Positions 35,305 to 48,640 of a stretch of 64,000 nucleotides of DNA are shown here, piece after piece. The stretch lies in NCBI GenBank assembly GCA_013180625.2, contig SNVD02000468.1, positions 558,001 through 622,000 on the forward strand. Reading direction: 5' to 3'. Position numbers and translations under genes: made by a program. The number at the start of each line of letters is the position of its first letter. Position 1 is the stretch's first letter. This DNA comes from Boswellia sacra. Its lineage: Eukaryota > Streptophyta > Magnoliopsida > Sapindales > Burseraceae. Below the pieces are notes generated by a model, which searched no databases, was not told the origin of the DNA, and saw nothing but the letters and a program-made list of their open reading frames with translations.

Positions 35305-36844
35305 GAGATAATATCAGAATTCACCCCTAGAGTTTATCTTATTATTAAACAGAAAGCGTCTTATACAAATATATCACTGTAATTCCTAACATTTGCATTT
35401 TAATATTATGCAAGTCCAAGTAACGAATTTCCTTAGCTTTTCAGTTAACAGATAAGATAAAAAGTCTATTATACCCTTATCATGTGTAATTACATTTTTG
35501 TCCTCATTAGAGCCATCATTGATGCCGATTGAATCCATCGTCATAATCTCTCTCTCGCTCTTCCCTTTCTTCGTTCTTTCCACCTATGTCTTCTCCTCTC
35601 TATTTGAAACCCAAAAACCCATCGCTCCGTCTTTGCTCGAACATGGCTTGTCGACGCTGCTGGTTTTAGATCCCAGTTTTTCCCATCAACTGGGTGAAGG
35701 AGATGAAGCGATTGGGCGAGATCAGGCAGTTGTAGATGGAGAACTACACATACGATGAGGTTTGGTAGACGGAGTGGGCGTGCATGACCATGGTGGTGGT
35801 CACAAAGGCTAAGGCAAGTGGGAGAGATAGGCAGGTGTGGAGAAAAGGTAGAGGAGGAGCAATAGCTGATGGTCAGATCTTGAGTATTTGATGGTTGTGT
35901 GGCCGAATTTTGGGTCTCTGATGGTTGGGTTGTAGTTTCATAGTTGCTGCCTGCCTGCTTAATTTTGATCGCAATTTAGAAAAAAAAATGACAAAAAGAA
36001 ATTCTTTTGTAATTCATCTTCAGATCTAGTTATTACTCTACATTTGCTTTTTGTTATCCTGGCTTAATACTTTTATACAACTTTGTCTGAATTGTACTAA
36101 CATGCAGATTTGTAGCTGCAATTTGGATAGGGTTCGTAAATTGAAGAGTGCAGTGACGAGGTTGATTGCTCATGTTCTATCCTTTGTTTTATAAAGTAAT
36201 TTGCATTACTATGTTAAATCATTTCTACTTATATTTCTTTTTATTTTAGTATTCTGTTAAAATTTATAATCATCAGCAGTGATTGGTTGTGGGGTTGGAG
36301 AATGTGAATTCAATGAAGATAGAATGTTATTATAAAATTTCACCCAAAATATGAGAATTCTTTTGATGCTAGTTCAAATGCAATAATGTCCAGATATGAT
36401 GTTAAGGAGCTTATAAAGTGACTGAAGGTTATATAATATTCATTTAATTTGCATTTTTCATTTTATCAAATAAAAAAACTAATGGATAGCAACTTCTTTT
36501 TCCAGGCTCACTTTATGCAAAATTGATAGCACTCTAAACAAGTTAACCACAATATGGGCTCTCATTCATTTTTTATTTTTCTTTCTTTTGCTATTTTAGA
36601 CATAGATTTATCTTTCTTATGTCATTAAGCACACGTTGTTGCCTCATGTCTCATCCCTTGAAAATGTAGTGTCGTGAATTTTCTATTTTGTCCTCAACTG
36701 TTAGTTTAGAAGCTAACGAAATCTGTCATCCGAATCTAAATAATACTAAAAGACAAATCTTAAATACTATAATAATATATTTATGTAAGAGATTTTTTGT
36801 ATGATAATAGATTAAACTTTAAAGTTCGTTTGTGATATTATCTT
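35305..36844. mobile_element. Small Mutator-like (MULE) element upstream of the intact gene
   Basis: The ends are GAGATAATATCA and TGATATTATCTT, with imperfect terminal inverted repeats that can be followed for about 150 bp (for instance the left 'ttccttagcttttcagttaacag' region against the complement of the right 'ctgttagtttagaagctaacgaa' region). The flanks carry the same ten bases ATAAAATATT (35295-35304 and 36845-36854), fitting the 9-10-bp target duplication of MULEs. No transposase is visible, so it is non-autonomous. The middle has a CT-rich, leader-like stretch (35530-35620) and an open frame at 35498-35758 that could be captured host DNA, but I recognise no gene. Copy 4 of the dioxygenase lacks this insertion at the matching place. 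Confidence 0.8.
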
Positions 36845-36854
36845 ATAAAATATT

Positions 36855-39329
36855 ATATTAACAAATAAACAAATAAAGTTTAATAAAATATAATATTTGA
36901 TAGTGTTATCGATACCACGAAAGTTTTGTCTTTTTATTTGTTGGAGGTATCATCCTTGGAACATCCATATCCTCACAAGCGCACATCATTGCTACCCCAA
37001 AAAGTATTTTAACTACATGTACGCCACGTGGCATCAGATGTAAACATTCAAAAAAGCCTTATTAAATTTGTACAGTTTCTTATATATATTAAATTTACTT
37101 AAAATCTATGTATTTAATAAATAATAGATTTTATATGATTTTTATATAATTTTTTAAATTTTAACATATATTCTTAAAATATATATTAAGACTATCCTCA
37201 TTTACATAGTCTTATTTTTTCAGCTAATGAATACTGTTTTAATTAATCATCAAATTGAATCTCGAGTAATCAACACTGTACTGCTTAAACCATTGCGGTA
37301 CTGAGGTTAAACTCTGGACTTGTACCAGCTGCTGAGCAAAGCTAGCCTCTGTTCATAACTTAGAACGTTAGGGTGACTCTTTTTATTTTTATCATAAATT
37401 TAAATTTAATTGATTCTTAATCATTCATTTAAGTATTTTGCATTTTTTTTTCAGTCTTGTAACTAAATAAATTCACCTTAAATGAAAATGTTAAAACTTG
37501 TATCATTTATGTGATTGAGAAAATATGATATTATATTACTTTTTACATAAGAGTTTTAAAATATCTTTATTAATTTTAATTATTTCTTATTTTGTAAAAT
37601 ATTTTTACTTTTATTTGTATTTTTCTGAAATCAAGTATTGTAGTTAAAGCATTTCATCCCACACATATAAATACAATAAAAGAAGTAAAAACTTAAAAAT
37701 TTGCTTCATCCTTGGAGGGACAATTAGCTGGCTAATGGCTAGCAATTAATTATAATAAATTAATTTAGACTAATATTAGGTATATAATTAATTTTATAAT
37801 CTAACTTAAGCAACTTAAAGGTAAATAAATTTTGAGTAATATTAGACATATAATCGAGGAGTATAATCTTGTAATTTGATATGATACAAATTCATAAGAT
37901 AAATAAATATAAAAAATAAATTAAAAATATTTAATAAATAAATGAAGTTTTGGGAAGAAATAGATAACAAAGGTGTTGTCAAAGATTTGCATTCGTATTC
38001 AATATATATGGATATAATGTGCAAGAGTGGGAAGCCACCGAAGGCAGTGAAATTGAGAAGCTAAGGGTTAGAAGAAGAAGACGGAAGAAAACAGAATTGA
38101 GATTGGTATTGTATCGCTTAGTCGTGTCGGATGGAAAAACCCGGCATCAATTTTTCCCCGGCCCTGAAAATTCCCGGATTTTGTCCTGGGTCAGTTTCGG
38201 TTCTTTGACCGGTTCTGGAGCCCTAGTGTTTTTTGCGGAATTTCTCGGGTTTGCTTTATTTTTTTATTTTTTAATAACAATCAGTTTTAATATTAATATT
38301 TGAATTGCCATTTCAAATTGGCGTATTGGGCATAGCTCGACGGTCCGCCATGCTTGTTTCTTTCTCTCTATGTTGATTTATGCGTGATTTTGTATTACAT
38401 ATATTATACTTTCTATATGATCACCTCGAGTCTTAGTTATAATTGATGGGCTTAATTTCAGATCGGGCCTAACACTAATTGAGAAAAAAGCAAAAGAATT
38501 GATGGGCCTAATTTTATGAATTGAACAGTCCGGGTATCCGGCCTCCGGCTCCGCCCGGTTCATTTGCCTTCAAAATAACGTTTATTGACGGAAAGTTCAA
38601 GCTTCTTTTCATAAATATATTTATCGGTATAAAGTACAAACGAAGAAACTAAGTATATCAAAAGGATCAGCCTTCCATGCACCCGATGCATTAGATGCAA
38701 CCGGTATTGTATGGAAGGTTGGCTAGGACGCTGCCATTTGGCAGTAATTGATTGGCATTAACCTACAAATGCAGGTTACATTTTACCATCCTGTAGCAAT
38801 CAGATACTGTATCATCACTGTTCATCCACTGTCATATCACTGTTGAATACCGTAGCAGCACTATTTATAAGAAAAAAATTAAAATATACAAATAATTAAG
38901 AATATTTATTTTTTGATGTATTAAAATTTTTTTTTCAGAAATCGTTGTTTAACAGTTGGGTTTGTGCTTTATAAAAGTTGGGAACGATAATACAATTTGT
39001 CGAAAAAATGTGATTCCATTCCACAACCTTGCAGCCGCTCCCTCATCCTCGTGTACGCACCCTCCGTGAGAAAAATCAGCAAATTAATAATATATTTTTT
39101 ATGGATACGCCAAATATAATTTTTTCATGCATTCTATAGCATAAAATCTAATTTTTTGACACGTAAAAATTTTTAATATATATTTAACTGTTTTTGTACA
39201 TTAATATGACAATTAAAAATGATTTTTTGACATATGAAATTTTTAATGTATGTTTCACTAATTTTATACATCGATATGACAAAAAAATGCAGGAAATTAT
39301 TTTTTTCTTAATTTTTGACATGTGAACAT
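36855..39329. other. AT-rich non-coding region, distal upstream DNA of the intact gene
   Basis: The stretch around 36900-37040 ('cctcacaagcgcacatcattgctac' region) resembles 61030-61160 upstream of copy 4, showing that the duplicated block reaches beyond the MULE. The rest is AT-rich with no gene that I recognise. A short imperfect hairpin occurs at 38669-38724 (AGCCTTCCATGCA against TGTATGGAAGGTTGGCT). Confidence 0.5.
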
Positions 39330-40690
39330 ACTTTCTCAGAATACATCTTTTATAATTCAGGGTCACGCTTTATATAAGTCAGAAATGTTAATACAATTAG
39401 TGGGGAAGAACTACGATTCCTTTCCCCCGATAAATAGCAATATTGTTGTTATCATGTACACGCCCTCTGCAGTTGTAATCGCCAAATCACCTCTCCGATT
39501 ACGGTTGATACACAAAAATTGTATCGCAGTTCCAGCCTTTTATAAGTTTCGAAAATGCCTCTTTGACCACTCGGGATTGCACTTTATACGAGGCGGGAAC
39601 AACTTCAGTTTCACTCCCTAGCCTCATCGCCATGCCATCATCCACTCATACGATTCCTCTGCGAGTGAAAGGAAATTACGTGTCTATTGTCGACTGATTC
39701 ACCAAATTTTGGGAAATTTTCAACTTGCATATGTCTCAGGAACGCCGCTTTGATTACTTGGTATCGCGCTTTCTACGAGTCAAGAACAACAATAAATTTA
39801 GTCAGGAACACCCCTTTTATTACTAGGGATCACTCTTTATACGAGTCGGAAACAACAATACATTTGTTGGAAACACCGATTTAACTACTGGAGATCACGC
39901 ATTATTCTAGTCGGGAATAGCAATACCATTTATTAAGAACGCCCATTTTACCAATCGAGATTGCGCTTTATAGGAGTCGGGAAGAACAATACATTTAGTC
40001 AGGAACGTCTCTTTTACCACAAGGGATCGCGCGTTATATGAGTTGAAAACAACAATATATTTAGTCAGGAATGCCCCTTTTGATACTTGGGATCACGCTT
40101 TATTCGAGTCAGGAACAACAATACCATTTGTTGAGAACGCCCTTTTTACCGCTCGGGATCACGCTTTATACGAGTAAGGAACAACAATACATTTAGTCGG
40201 GAATGCACCTTTTACCACTCGGGATCGCGCTTTATACAAGTTGAGAACAACAATACATTTAGTCGGGAACGCCCCTTTAATCACTAGGGATCACGCTTTA
40301 TATGAGTCGAGAGCAACAATACATTTAATTGAGAACGCCTCTTTTACCATTCAGGATTGCGCTTTATATGAGTCCGGAACAACAATATCATTTGTTAGGA
40401 ATGCCCTTTTTTGCTCTCAGGATCGTGCTTTATAGGAGTCGAGAATAACAAGATCATTTGTCCGAAACGGCCATTTTACCACTCGAGATCACGTTTTATA
40501 CGGGTCGGAAATAACAACATATTTAGTCGGGAATGCATCTTTTATCATTCGAGATTGCGCTTTATATGAGTTGGAAACAACAATACCCTTTGTCATGAAC
40601 GCCCATTTTACCATTCAGGATCGTGCTTCATACCAGTTAGGAACAACAATACATTTAGTCGGGATCGCGCTTTATACGAGTAAGAATCAA
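39330..40690. repeat. Degenerate minisatellite, ~65-bp unit, about 20 copies
   Basis: A unit containing 'aacaacaatacatttagtcg', a 'ggaacgcccctttta' phrase and 'gggatcacgctttatacgagtc' recurs about every 65 bp; for example AGTCGG at 40195 and 40261 is 66 bp apart. Copies are diverged and the first ones (39330-39690) are poorly preserved. Open frames such as 40241-40435 are translated repeats. Confidence 0.88.
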
Positions 40691-40694
40691 CTAG

Positions 40695-42930
40695 TAAAAA
40701 TTCATCATTCCATTCAAAATATAAAATTTCCAAGTAAACAATAATTCAACAAACAATACCAAGTCACCAACAAACAAAATCAACAATTACATAGCGACAA
40801 CAATAATAAACACATCAAGGTAAACAACTCACGACAATAAAAACATACCAAATTTAATTTACGACAATATAAAATCCGACACTCGAATGAATACGACACT
40901 CGACATCATGAAATCTGACATCATGCATCATATTTAACTATACAAGACCGTTATAGTTAAATATGATGATGCAAAAAGGCAAAAAAACAAAGCTAAAATA
41001 AGCAACCTGCCAAAACGCTCGACAAAACTCGACGCGCTCGATAGAGCTCGACATGATCATTCGACACTCGACACTTATATGTTAGTGTGAAATCAACACT
41101 CGATATCAGTCTATTTTCGAAGACATCAAGTGTCAGATGATAAATTCGACACTCAACACTTACATGTCGAGTCGTGTCGAGCGCTATCGAGCTCGTCGAT
41201 TTTTATCAAAATTTGTCGAGCGTTTTGGCAGGTTGCTTGTTTTAACTTTGATTTTTTACCTTTTTGCATCATCATATTTAACTATAACAGCCTTGTATAG
41301 TTAAATACGATGCATGATGTCAAATTTTATAATGTCGAGTATCGTATTCTGTCGAGTGTCGGATTTTATATTATTGAATTATTGTCGGATTTTATATTTC
41401 TTGAATTCAATATCGAATGCTTTTCCTCTTTTTCAATATTTTCACAAGACAAACCATAACCAAATGCAATGACAATAATTCAACCACTAAAAAACCATCA
41501 TTCTATTCAAAATCTAAAATTTCCAAGTAAACAATAATTCAACAAACAATACCAAGTCACCAACAAACAAAATCAACAAGTACGTGGCGACAACAATAAT
41601 AAACACATCAAGTTAAACAACTCATGATAATAAAAACCTACCAAATTTAATTTACGATAATATAAAATTTGACACTCGACATCATGAAATCTGACATCAT
41701 GCATCATATTTAACTATACAAGGTCGTTATAGTTAAATATGATGTAAAAAGGCAAAAAGAAAAAAACTAAAATAAGCAATTTGTCAAAACGCTCGACAAA
41801 ACTCTATGCGCTCGATAAAGCTCGACACGATCATCAGACACCCGACACTTACATGTCGAGTCGTGTCGGATTCACAACCGACACTCGATATCAGTCTATT
41901 TTCAAAAACATCGACACTTACATGTCGAGTCGTGTCGGATGATACAACACTTACATGTCGAGTCATGTCGAGCGCTATCGAGCTCATCGATTTTTGTCGA
42001 GCGTTTTGCCAGGTTACTTGTTTTAACTTTATTTTTTTTGCCTTTTTGCATCATCATATTTAACTATAACGGCCTTGTATAGTTAAATATGATGCATGAT
42101 ATCGGATTTCATGATGTCAAGTGTCGTATTCCATCGAGTGTCAGATTTTATATTGTGGTAAATTAAATTGTTGGATTTTATATTTCCTGAATTCAATATC
42201 GAATGCTTTTCCTCTTTTGCAATATTTTCACAAGACAAACCATAACCAAACACAATGATAATAATTCAACTATTAAAAAACCATCATTCCATTCAAAATC
42301 TAAAATTTCCAAGCAAACAATAATTCAACAAACAATACCAAGTCACCAACAAACAAAATCAACAAGTACATGGCAACAACAATAATAAACACATCAAGGT
42401 AAACAACTCACGACAATAAAAACATACCAAATTTAATTTACGACAATATAAAATCCGACCCTCGACATCATAAAATCCAACATCATGTATCATATTTAAC
42501 TATACAAGGCCGTTATAGTTAATTATGATGCAAAAAAGTTAAAAAAAAAAAAGCTAAAACAAGCAACCTGTCAAAACACTCGACAAAACTCGACGCGCTC
42601 GATAGAGCTCGACACGATCATCTGACACTCGATATCAGTCTGTTTTCGAAGACATCGAGTGTCGGATGAATCAGAAACTCGACACTTACATGTCGAGTCG
42701 TGTTGGATGATGCATCATCCGACACTCGACACTTACATGTCGAGCGCTATCGAGCTCATCGATTTTGGTCGAGTTTTATCGAGCGTTTTGGCATGTTGCT
42801 TGTTTTAGCTTTGTTTTTTTGTCTTTTTGCATCATCATATTTAACTATAACAGCCTTGTATAGTTAAATATGATGCATGATGTCGGATTTCATGATGTCG
42901 AGTGTCGTATTCCGTCGAGTGTCGGATTCC
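40695..42930. repeat. Three tandem ~790-bp units, each a large inverted repeat
   Basis: The phrase 'aatttccaagtaaacaataa' marks the unit starts near 40726, 41519 and 42305 (steps of about 793 and 786 bp). Each unit contains a left arm (first unit about 40851-41058) and its reverse complement (about 41170-41395). The arms share a run rich in TCGACACTCGAC, the word AACGCTCGACAAAACTCGAC against its complement, and a nested small palindrome 'aactatacaaggccgttatagtt'. Each unit could thus fold into a hairpin of roughly 200-bp arms. No coding sequence. A fold-back transposon amplified in tandem, or a satellite, are both possible. Confidence 0.88.
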
Positions 42931-43085
42931 CTCATAAACATGCCCCTGACAATTTGATTCCTTGCCAATTAAGAATGATTTACCCATAACTTAACAACAC
43001 TAGCAAATAAAATTATAAAGAAAAACTACAGGTTAAGTACAAATATCAATAACTTTATCATGGTTTATTTGTTAAATTCGTCCTT

Positions 43086-43355
43086 ACACTGCTCACCGAT
43101 TTTGGCGACCTTCATCTTCGTACGCACCTCTGCGTGTAATACCGTATAAGATGGAAGCAGCCGCAACACAATCTTGGACAGCTCATTGATTTTCGCTGCC
43201 TTCGTCTTCGTGCACACCTCTACCTGCAACACCATATAAGATGGAAGCAGCCGCAACACAATTGTCGACAGCTCACTGATTTCCACGACCTTCGTCTTCG
43301 TGCACACCTTTGCCTGCAATACCATATAAGATGGAAGCAGCCGCAACACAATCTT
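43086..43355. repeat. Three tandem 90-bp repeats
   Basis: The phrase 'atataagatggaagcagccg' (first copy 'gtataag') recurs at 43144, 43234 and 43324, an exact 90-bp step. Because 90 is divisible by three, the minus strand stays open over the array (LRLLPSYMVLQ repeated three times). There is no other sign of a gene, so I treat it as a repeat. Confidence 0.9.
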
Positions 43356-44321
43356 TGTTCCACTTCCAGTTCCTAATTATAAATCTTCAATTTCCCTCCA
43401 CGGATGTGTAAATCCTAGCACCGATAATGAAGCTAATCTTGAAGTTTGAAATAGAACAGCCAACTGCTAGCTATTTTACAAATGGGTTTTTCGCCTTCTT
43501 TGAAATCCTTCTATTCTGGGTTCCCACTTTTGCAACATATTATCACTGTTTTTTTATTTTTCGGTAATTTGCTTCTTTTCATACAAGACAATTATTTTTT
43601 ACCGGCTTCTTCGGTTCCCTTTTTTGCATCCACAACCGTGTATTTGATCGCACAGTCCTAAAATAGGGCGCATTTAGTGTGCCAGTTGCATGTTAGCCGC
43701 GGCCATATGAAAATGAATGGGAGATTAGGAAAAGAGGATCCAATTCAGTGTACATTTTATTTGAGCACTAGAGAAATTGTAGAGCACATTAAGAGTTGAG
43801 ACCTGCACGCACGTCAAAATCCAAATAAGTTGCAGGTCATAAATTTAGTACATCATAAAATTCCTTATGACTTAAGAAAGATTATCTTCGTGAGGGCTCA
43901 CTTGTAGAAACCAGTTAAAAATTAAAATAGCGTAACCAGAGACTATTTAAGTAATTAAATCGATCAATGTTGAAAGTATGATTAGAAATTATTATTGTAG
44001 TTATTAGATAATACTTTATTTAAGGTCAAATTTTTATGTCTCCTTTTACATGGAATACTTTTCATATCACAAACTTAAAGATGAATGTAGTTGAACTTTA
44101 TTTCTCAACTCTTGCATATTTCTATCCAAAACTCAAAACAAAAGTTTATTAATCTTTTCTTTCCTTGTATTGGTTGTTTCTAAGCTTATGCCCGTCAGCC
44201 AAATGCTCGAGGTTATATTGTATGGGCGGTCATGAGTCAAAGAAAATGTCCCAAGTTAGTGGAAGCTGCCCTTCAACAATCATCTAAGCATTTAAGTTCT
44301 AGTGAAGAAAGATACTTATAA
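43356..44321. other. Non-coding region, nothing recognised
   Basis: No gene or repeat structure seen. It ends with TACTTATAA (44313-44321), the left target duplication of the large MULE. Confidence 0.5.
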
Positions 44322-44710
44322 GGATAATGCTACACGCAGAATCAAGATACAACCAAAAACTTACAATTTGATGTACCAGCTTATATGGCATTGCCACATC
44401 ACCCTACAGAATTACACAACTAACTGATGTTAAAATTAACTTCTGTTTAATTACAATGGTCAATATCAACGCCGTTTTTTCAACTTCTCTCAATCCTACA
44501 ACACCCTTCTCTCAACCTCTTTCAATCCTGCACAAGTTCTTCATTCACGTCGACGTTGCTGTTGCTGCGATTGCTCAACTTCTCTCAATCTTGCAATCAC
44601 CTTCTCTTAATCTTGCAACGCCATTCTCTCAACCTCTCCAATGCTGTACAACTTTTTCATTCACCCCCACATTGCCCTTAATTCTATCGCGTTCTGAAAA
44701 TGGTAAAGGT
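44322..44710. repeat. Left terminal inverted repeat of the MULE
   Basis: Aligns in reverse complement with about 56865-57273. It includes an internal short repeat, 'acttctctcaatcctgca' and variants, several times over. The open frame at 44456-44725 is a translation of this repeat and matches the one on the opposite strand at the other end (56869-57096). Confidence 0.9.
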
Positions 44711-46423
44711 CTAGGATCAATCTGATAGTTGCTATTTTTTTTTTTTTGGTTCACAACTTCATATACTATCTCAGATGATGAGCTTATTTTGATATCAATT
44801 GTCATAGTCCAGTATCCCCAAACTGTTGAATTAACATTAGTCAGATTTTATGCAAAAAAAGTCGGAAACACATGGAGTCTAATTTTTAATTAGCTATACT
44901 ACCTCCAGTTGAAGTGTGAAAATTTCCCCAATTTTTACAACGGAGCTAATAAGGTAAGCTCAAATCTTTTAGATGAGGAAATTACTTTGGGTGTAAAGCG
45001 ATTATTATTTAATTTTGTGAAAATGTGGCGAAGTAGTTAGCATATGCATAGCCTGCCACCACTGTTCCTTATATAATTCATCGTTATTTACATTATGTGG
45101 TTGGCAAATTACAAAAAGAGGAGGCACTAAAAGCTCATGTGTGGTCAAGGCAGGTGAAAGGTGGTGAAAAGGAAAAGGTAATGTCCTCCTGCAATGATAA
45201 TTTTTCTAATATTTTCTTCTTCGGAACTATCCAAAATATTTAGTTAAATGTTAAAAATATACGCGTGACAAGATTGATTGATCTTTAGAAGATAGCTTGT
45301 GTTGAACTCATTTCTATCAAATAATGCATGGTTTGTACTATTGGAATTAAGGTTGTTTGTAAAATCTCAGTGTAATAGCTGATTATATAGTCTAATTACA
45401 AAAGAAATCAGCTCTACGTGCCAGGAAAAATAGAAAATAAAAGTTAAGGATTTTTCCTTTCGACTTGCCTTTTGATATATGATATGTTGTTTATGTCTGT
45501 GGAGTTCCTTTTTATTATTTTTCCTCCTTGCTTTTTTTTTTTTTCATATTTGTATTTACAGGTTAAAGATAATGACAAAACTATCATTGGAATTAAATAA
45601 GTAATTACTGGGATTGTGAGTTTCTTTTGCTAAATTGATGATTTGAAAAGTTTATTATTAATTGTAATTTTTCGAGCGATTGTTTGAAAGTTTTAATTAA
45701 TTTGATGATGTGGTTTAGTACTTTTGACTTTTATTACTATTAATTGAATAGTTATTTTTGTATCTTGAAGCATTCATGGTTGTGTGAGAGAGAGCAAGAC
45801 GAATTCAATCAATTAGTTATGTTTGTTTACATTTTCAAAAAAAATAATTTTATGAAAACGCACATTTTTCAATATGTTTAAATCAATATCAACCATATAT
45901 CATTTTCAAAATTCAAAAAAATTTAAAATCAACCACGTATTCTTTCAAAATTTTGAAAACAAAAACTCAAAAAATAAACAAACATACATGGCTGTTTACT
46001 TCTTGCTATTATATTAATCTTATAAAAAAGTTTGGTGAAAATTTGATTAGTTACGGATTCTTTTATGACTGAAAAGTTTATTTCTTTCTTTTATATATTT
46101 ATTATTAACTTCAATTTTCATGGATTTTTTATTCATTATTGTTATTATTATTATTATTGTTTACGTATTGATGTATATTTACATTTTACTGTTCAATCAA
46201 TTGATATGATTTAATTTTACTTTTCCTAACTTTTTGTTTGTTTTCCTTTCTTTTTGGTTGTTTACTTGATTGTTTTTAATTATTCTATATTGATTGAGTT
46301 TCCTTTTTTATACATTCATTAAGATTTTATTTTACTCATTAATAAATAATTATAATTATTAATGTGATTTCATATGAGTAATTAATTCTTAATGTTTATT
46401 TTATGTCATAGGTATTTGCCAAA

Positions 46424-48640
46424 ATGGAGGACTTTGAATCTAAGGAGATAGAAGACTCATTTCCTAAAACTGAAACTATTGAGGTGACTTTTATATTAAT
46501 TTTTTAGTGTGATTTTTAGGTTTTATGATTACTTCTTTTAGATTTGACTATATTATAATTTTTGCATTATTGTATTATATTAATTAGGATAATGAAGAAG
46601 AAAAAATAGATCAAGTTAAGATTGGGATGGTTTTTGAGTCTCTTGAGAAACTCGTAGAATATTACAGAGGTTATGGAAATAAAATAGGGTTTGGAATAAC
46701 AATTAGATCTTCAAGAAATGGAGATGATGAAGAATCGAGAAATATAACTGTATGTTGTTCTGGTTATGGTAAAGGAGAATCTCACTCGAGAAATGCCTTG
46801 AAAATGCATCTAGTTACAAAAATTGACTATAAGGCCAAACTTGGTGTGTATATATGCCTTGATGGAAAGTGGCGGGTGTCTCCACTTATACCTGATCATA
46901 ACTATGAGCTTAGTGCACTCCAGGAAAAGCTCGATACTTTAGGACAAAGAAAAAAATGAAGTTGTATATTCAAACGAAACTAGAATTGAATGACAAAACT
47001 GGGATTAGGCCAAACAAGAATTTTAATTATTTTGTCATTGAAGTAGGTGGACATAAGAATTTGTCGTTTTTAGAGAAATTAAGATTATAGAAATTATCTA
47101 GACAAAATAAGATGTTTACGACTTCAGGATGATGATGCTTCTGCAATACAAAAGTATTTTTTTAAAATGCAAGGTGAGAATTCAAAATTTTTTTGAATAT
47201 AATGGATTTGGATGAGGAATGTCGATTGAAGAATGTTCTATGGGCAGATGCAAGAAGTAGAGATGCATATAAGGAGTTTGCTCATGTTGGTACATTCGAT
47301 ACTACATATTTAAGAAATAAATATGATATGCCATTTGCTTCCTTTATTGGGGTCAATTAATCATCATGGACAATCTATATTGCTAGGGTGTGGGTTAATC
47401 TCCAATGAGGATACTAAGACATTTGTTTGGCTTTTTCAATATTGGCTTTCATGTATGATGGCTTGTGCTCCAAATCCCATAGTCACTAATCAAGACAGAG
47501 CAATGCAAAATGTAATTGAAATTGTTTTTCTAGATACAAGTGTTTATGGTATATAATGAAGAAATTGACTGAGAAGGGTTACAAGTTATATGAATCCATT
47601 AAATTAACACTCCAAACTATGGTATATGATTTAATAACACATTATGAGTTTGAAGAATGCTAGAATAGCTTCATTGGAAAATATAATCTTTGTAATAATA
47701 ATTGGTTGCATGGATTATAAAATGAAAAAAGACATTAGGTGCCAACATTTGTAAAGAAAACTTTTTGGATAGGAATGTCTACTACTCAACACATAGGGAA
47801 GGTATGCATGCATTCTTTGATGGACATGTTCATTCAAAAACTACCTTAAAGCAATTTGTGGAGCAATATAAGAGTCTCTACAAGATAAGGGACAAAAGGA
47901 AGTCAAGCTGATTTTATGCCTTTAATGCACGCATCCCTTCTATAATTCATTATGCCATCGGGAAGCAATTTCAAGATGCTTATACAATGACGAAATTCAA
48001 GGCGTTCCAACAAGAGTTAACAGCTTAGCTTTATTATAAAGTGTCTACACGTAAAGAGAAGAATTTCACTTTAGAGTTTGTAGTTAATGAAGATATCATG
48101 ATTGGAGAGAGTCAACATCGTGCTTCTTTTATGGTTTGCTTAAATGAAATTGATGTTGATATTAAATACAATTGTTGATTCTTTAAATTCGAAGGGATAT
48201 TATGTCGGCATGCAATTGTTGTGCCTATTCATAAAATAATTTTCCATGTTCCATCTAAATACTTTTTAAGATGATGGAGAAAAGATGTGAAAAGATGTCA
48301 TACCAAGGTGGAAATAAGTTATGATAATTGAAGCATCAAACCTGAAGGGTGTCAATTCGATAAGATGTGTAAGTTGTTTTATGATATGCCACACTTAGCA
48401 TCTGAAAGTGAGGATTAATGCAAGATGGTTATAGATGGAACTAAAGAAATTAAAAATAAAATAAGGTCAACTAAGAGCTGTGGTGGTGGTGGTACTGAAT
48501 GCAAGAACAAAGAAGTTGATAATAAAATAGATGTTGAGGAAGTCGATGATACTTCAAACAAAAATTGTAAAATTCTCTCTCCACTAATAATACCCAAATA
48601 TAGCTACTTTTTCTTAATTTTGACTAATGAATTCTTATAA
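46424..48640 (+). pseudogene. MULE transposase, FAR1/FHY3-like, decayed
   Basis: Exon 1 46424-46483 (MEDFESKEIEDSF) and exon 2 from 46588, separated by an intron with GT...TTAG borders. The FAR1 zinc-binding region follows (SLEKLVEYYRGYGNKIGFGI, CCSGYGKGE, KVDYK-like basic part, PDHNYELS) and stops at 46957-46959. Shifted pieces then give TGIRPNKNFNYFVIE and the MULE catalytic segment (about 47200-47556: FDTTYLRNKYDMPFASFIGV, ILLGCGLISNEDTKTFVWLF, ...VTNQDRAMQNVIE). A SWIM-like segment near 48170-48250 (C.FF.FEGILCRHAI) comes next. The tail ends around 48640 (TKSCGGGGTECKNKEVDN). There are at least ten stops or frameshifts, so no active protein. The position between matched terminal repeats marks it as the element's own transposase and not a host FAR1 gene. 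Confidence 0.88.

Noticed and set aside
38669..38724. Short hairpin as a microRNA precursor
   Set aside because: Arms are only about 13-16 bp with a bulge, too short for a plant microRNA precursor.
40851..41395. CRISPR-like or bacterial repeat array
   Set aside because: Units are about 790 bp with long inverted arms in plant DNA; no short direct repeats with unique spacers.
44456..44725. Open frame with repeated 'FSQPLSIL' phrases, echoed at 56869-57096 on the other strand
   Set aside because: Both are translations of the two MULE terminal inverted repeats, which explains their similarity.
46424..48640. Possibility of a host FAR1-RELATED SEQUENCE gene
   Set aside because: It is enclosed by MULE terminal repeats with a 9-bp duplication and is heavily decayed, so it is better explained as the element's transposase.
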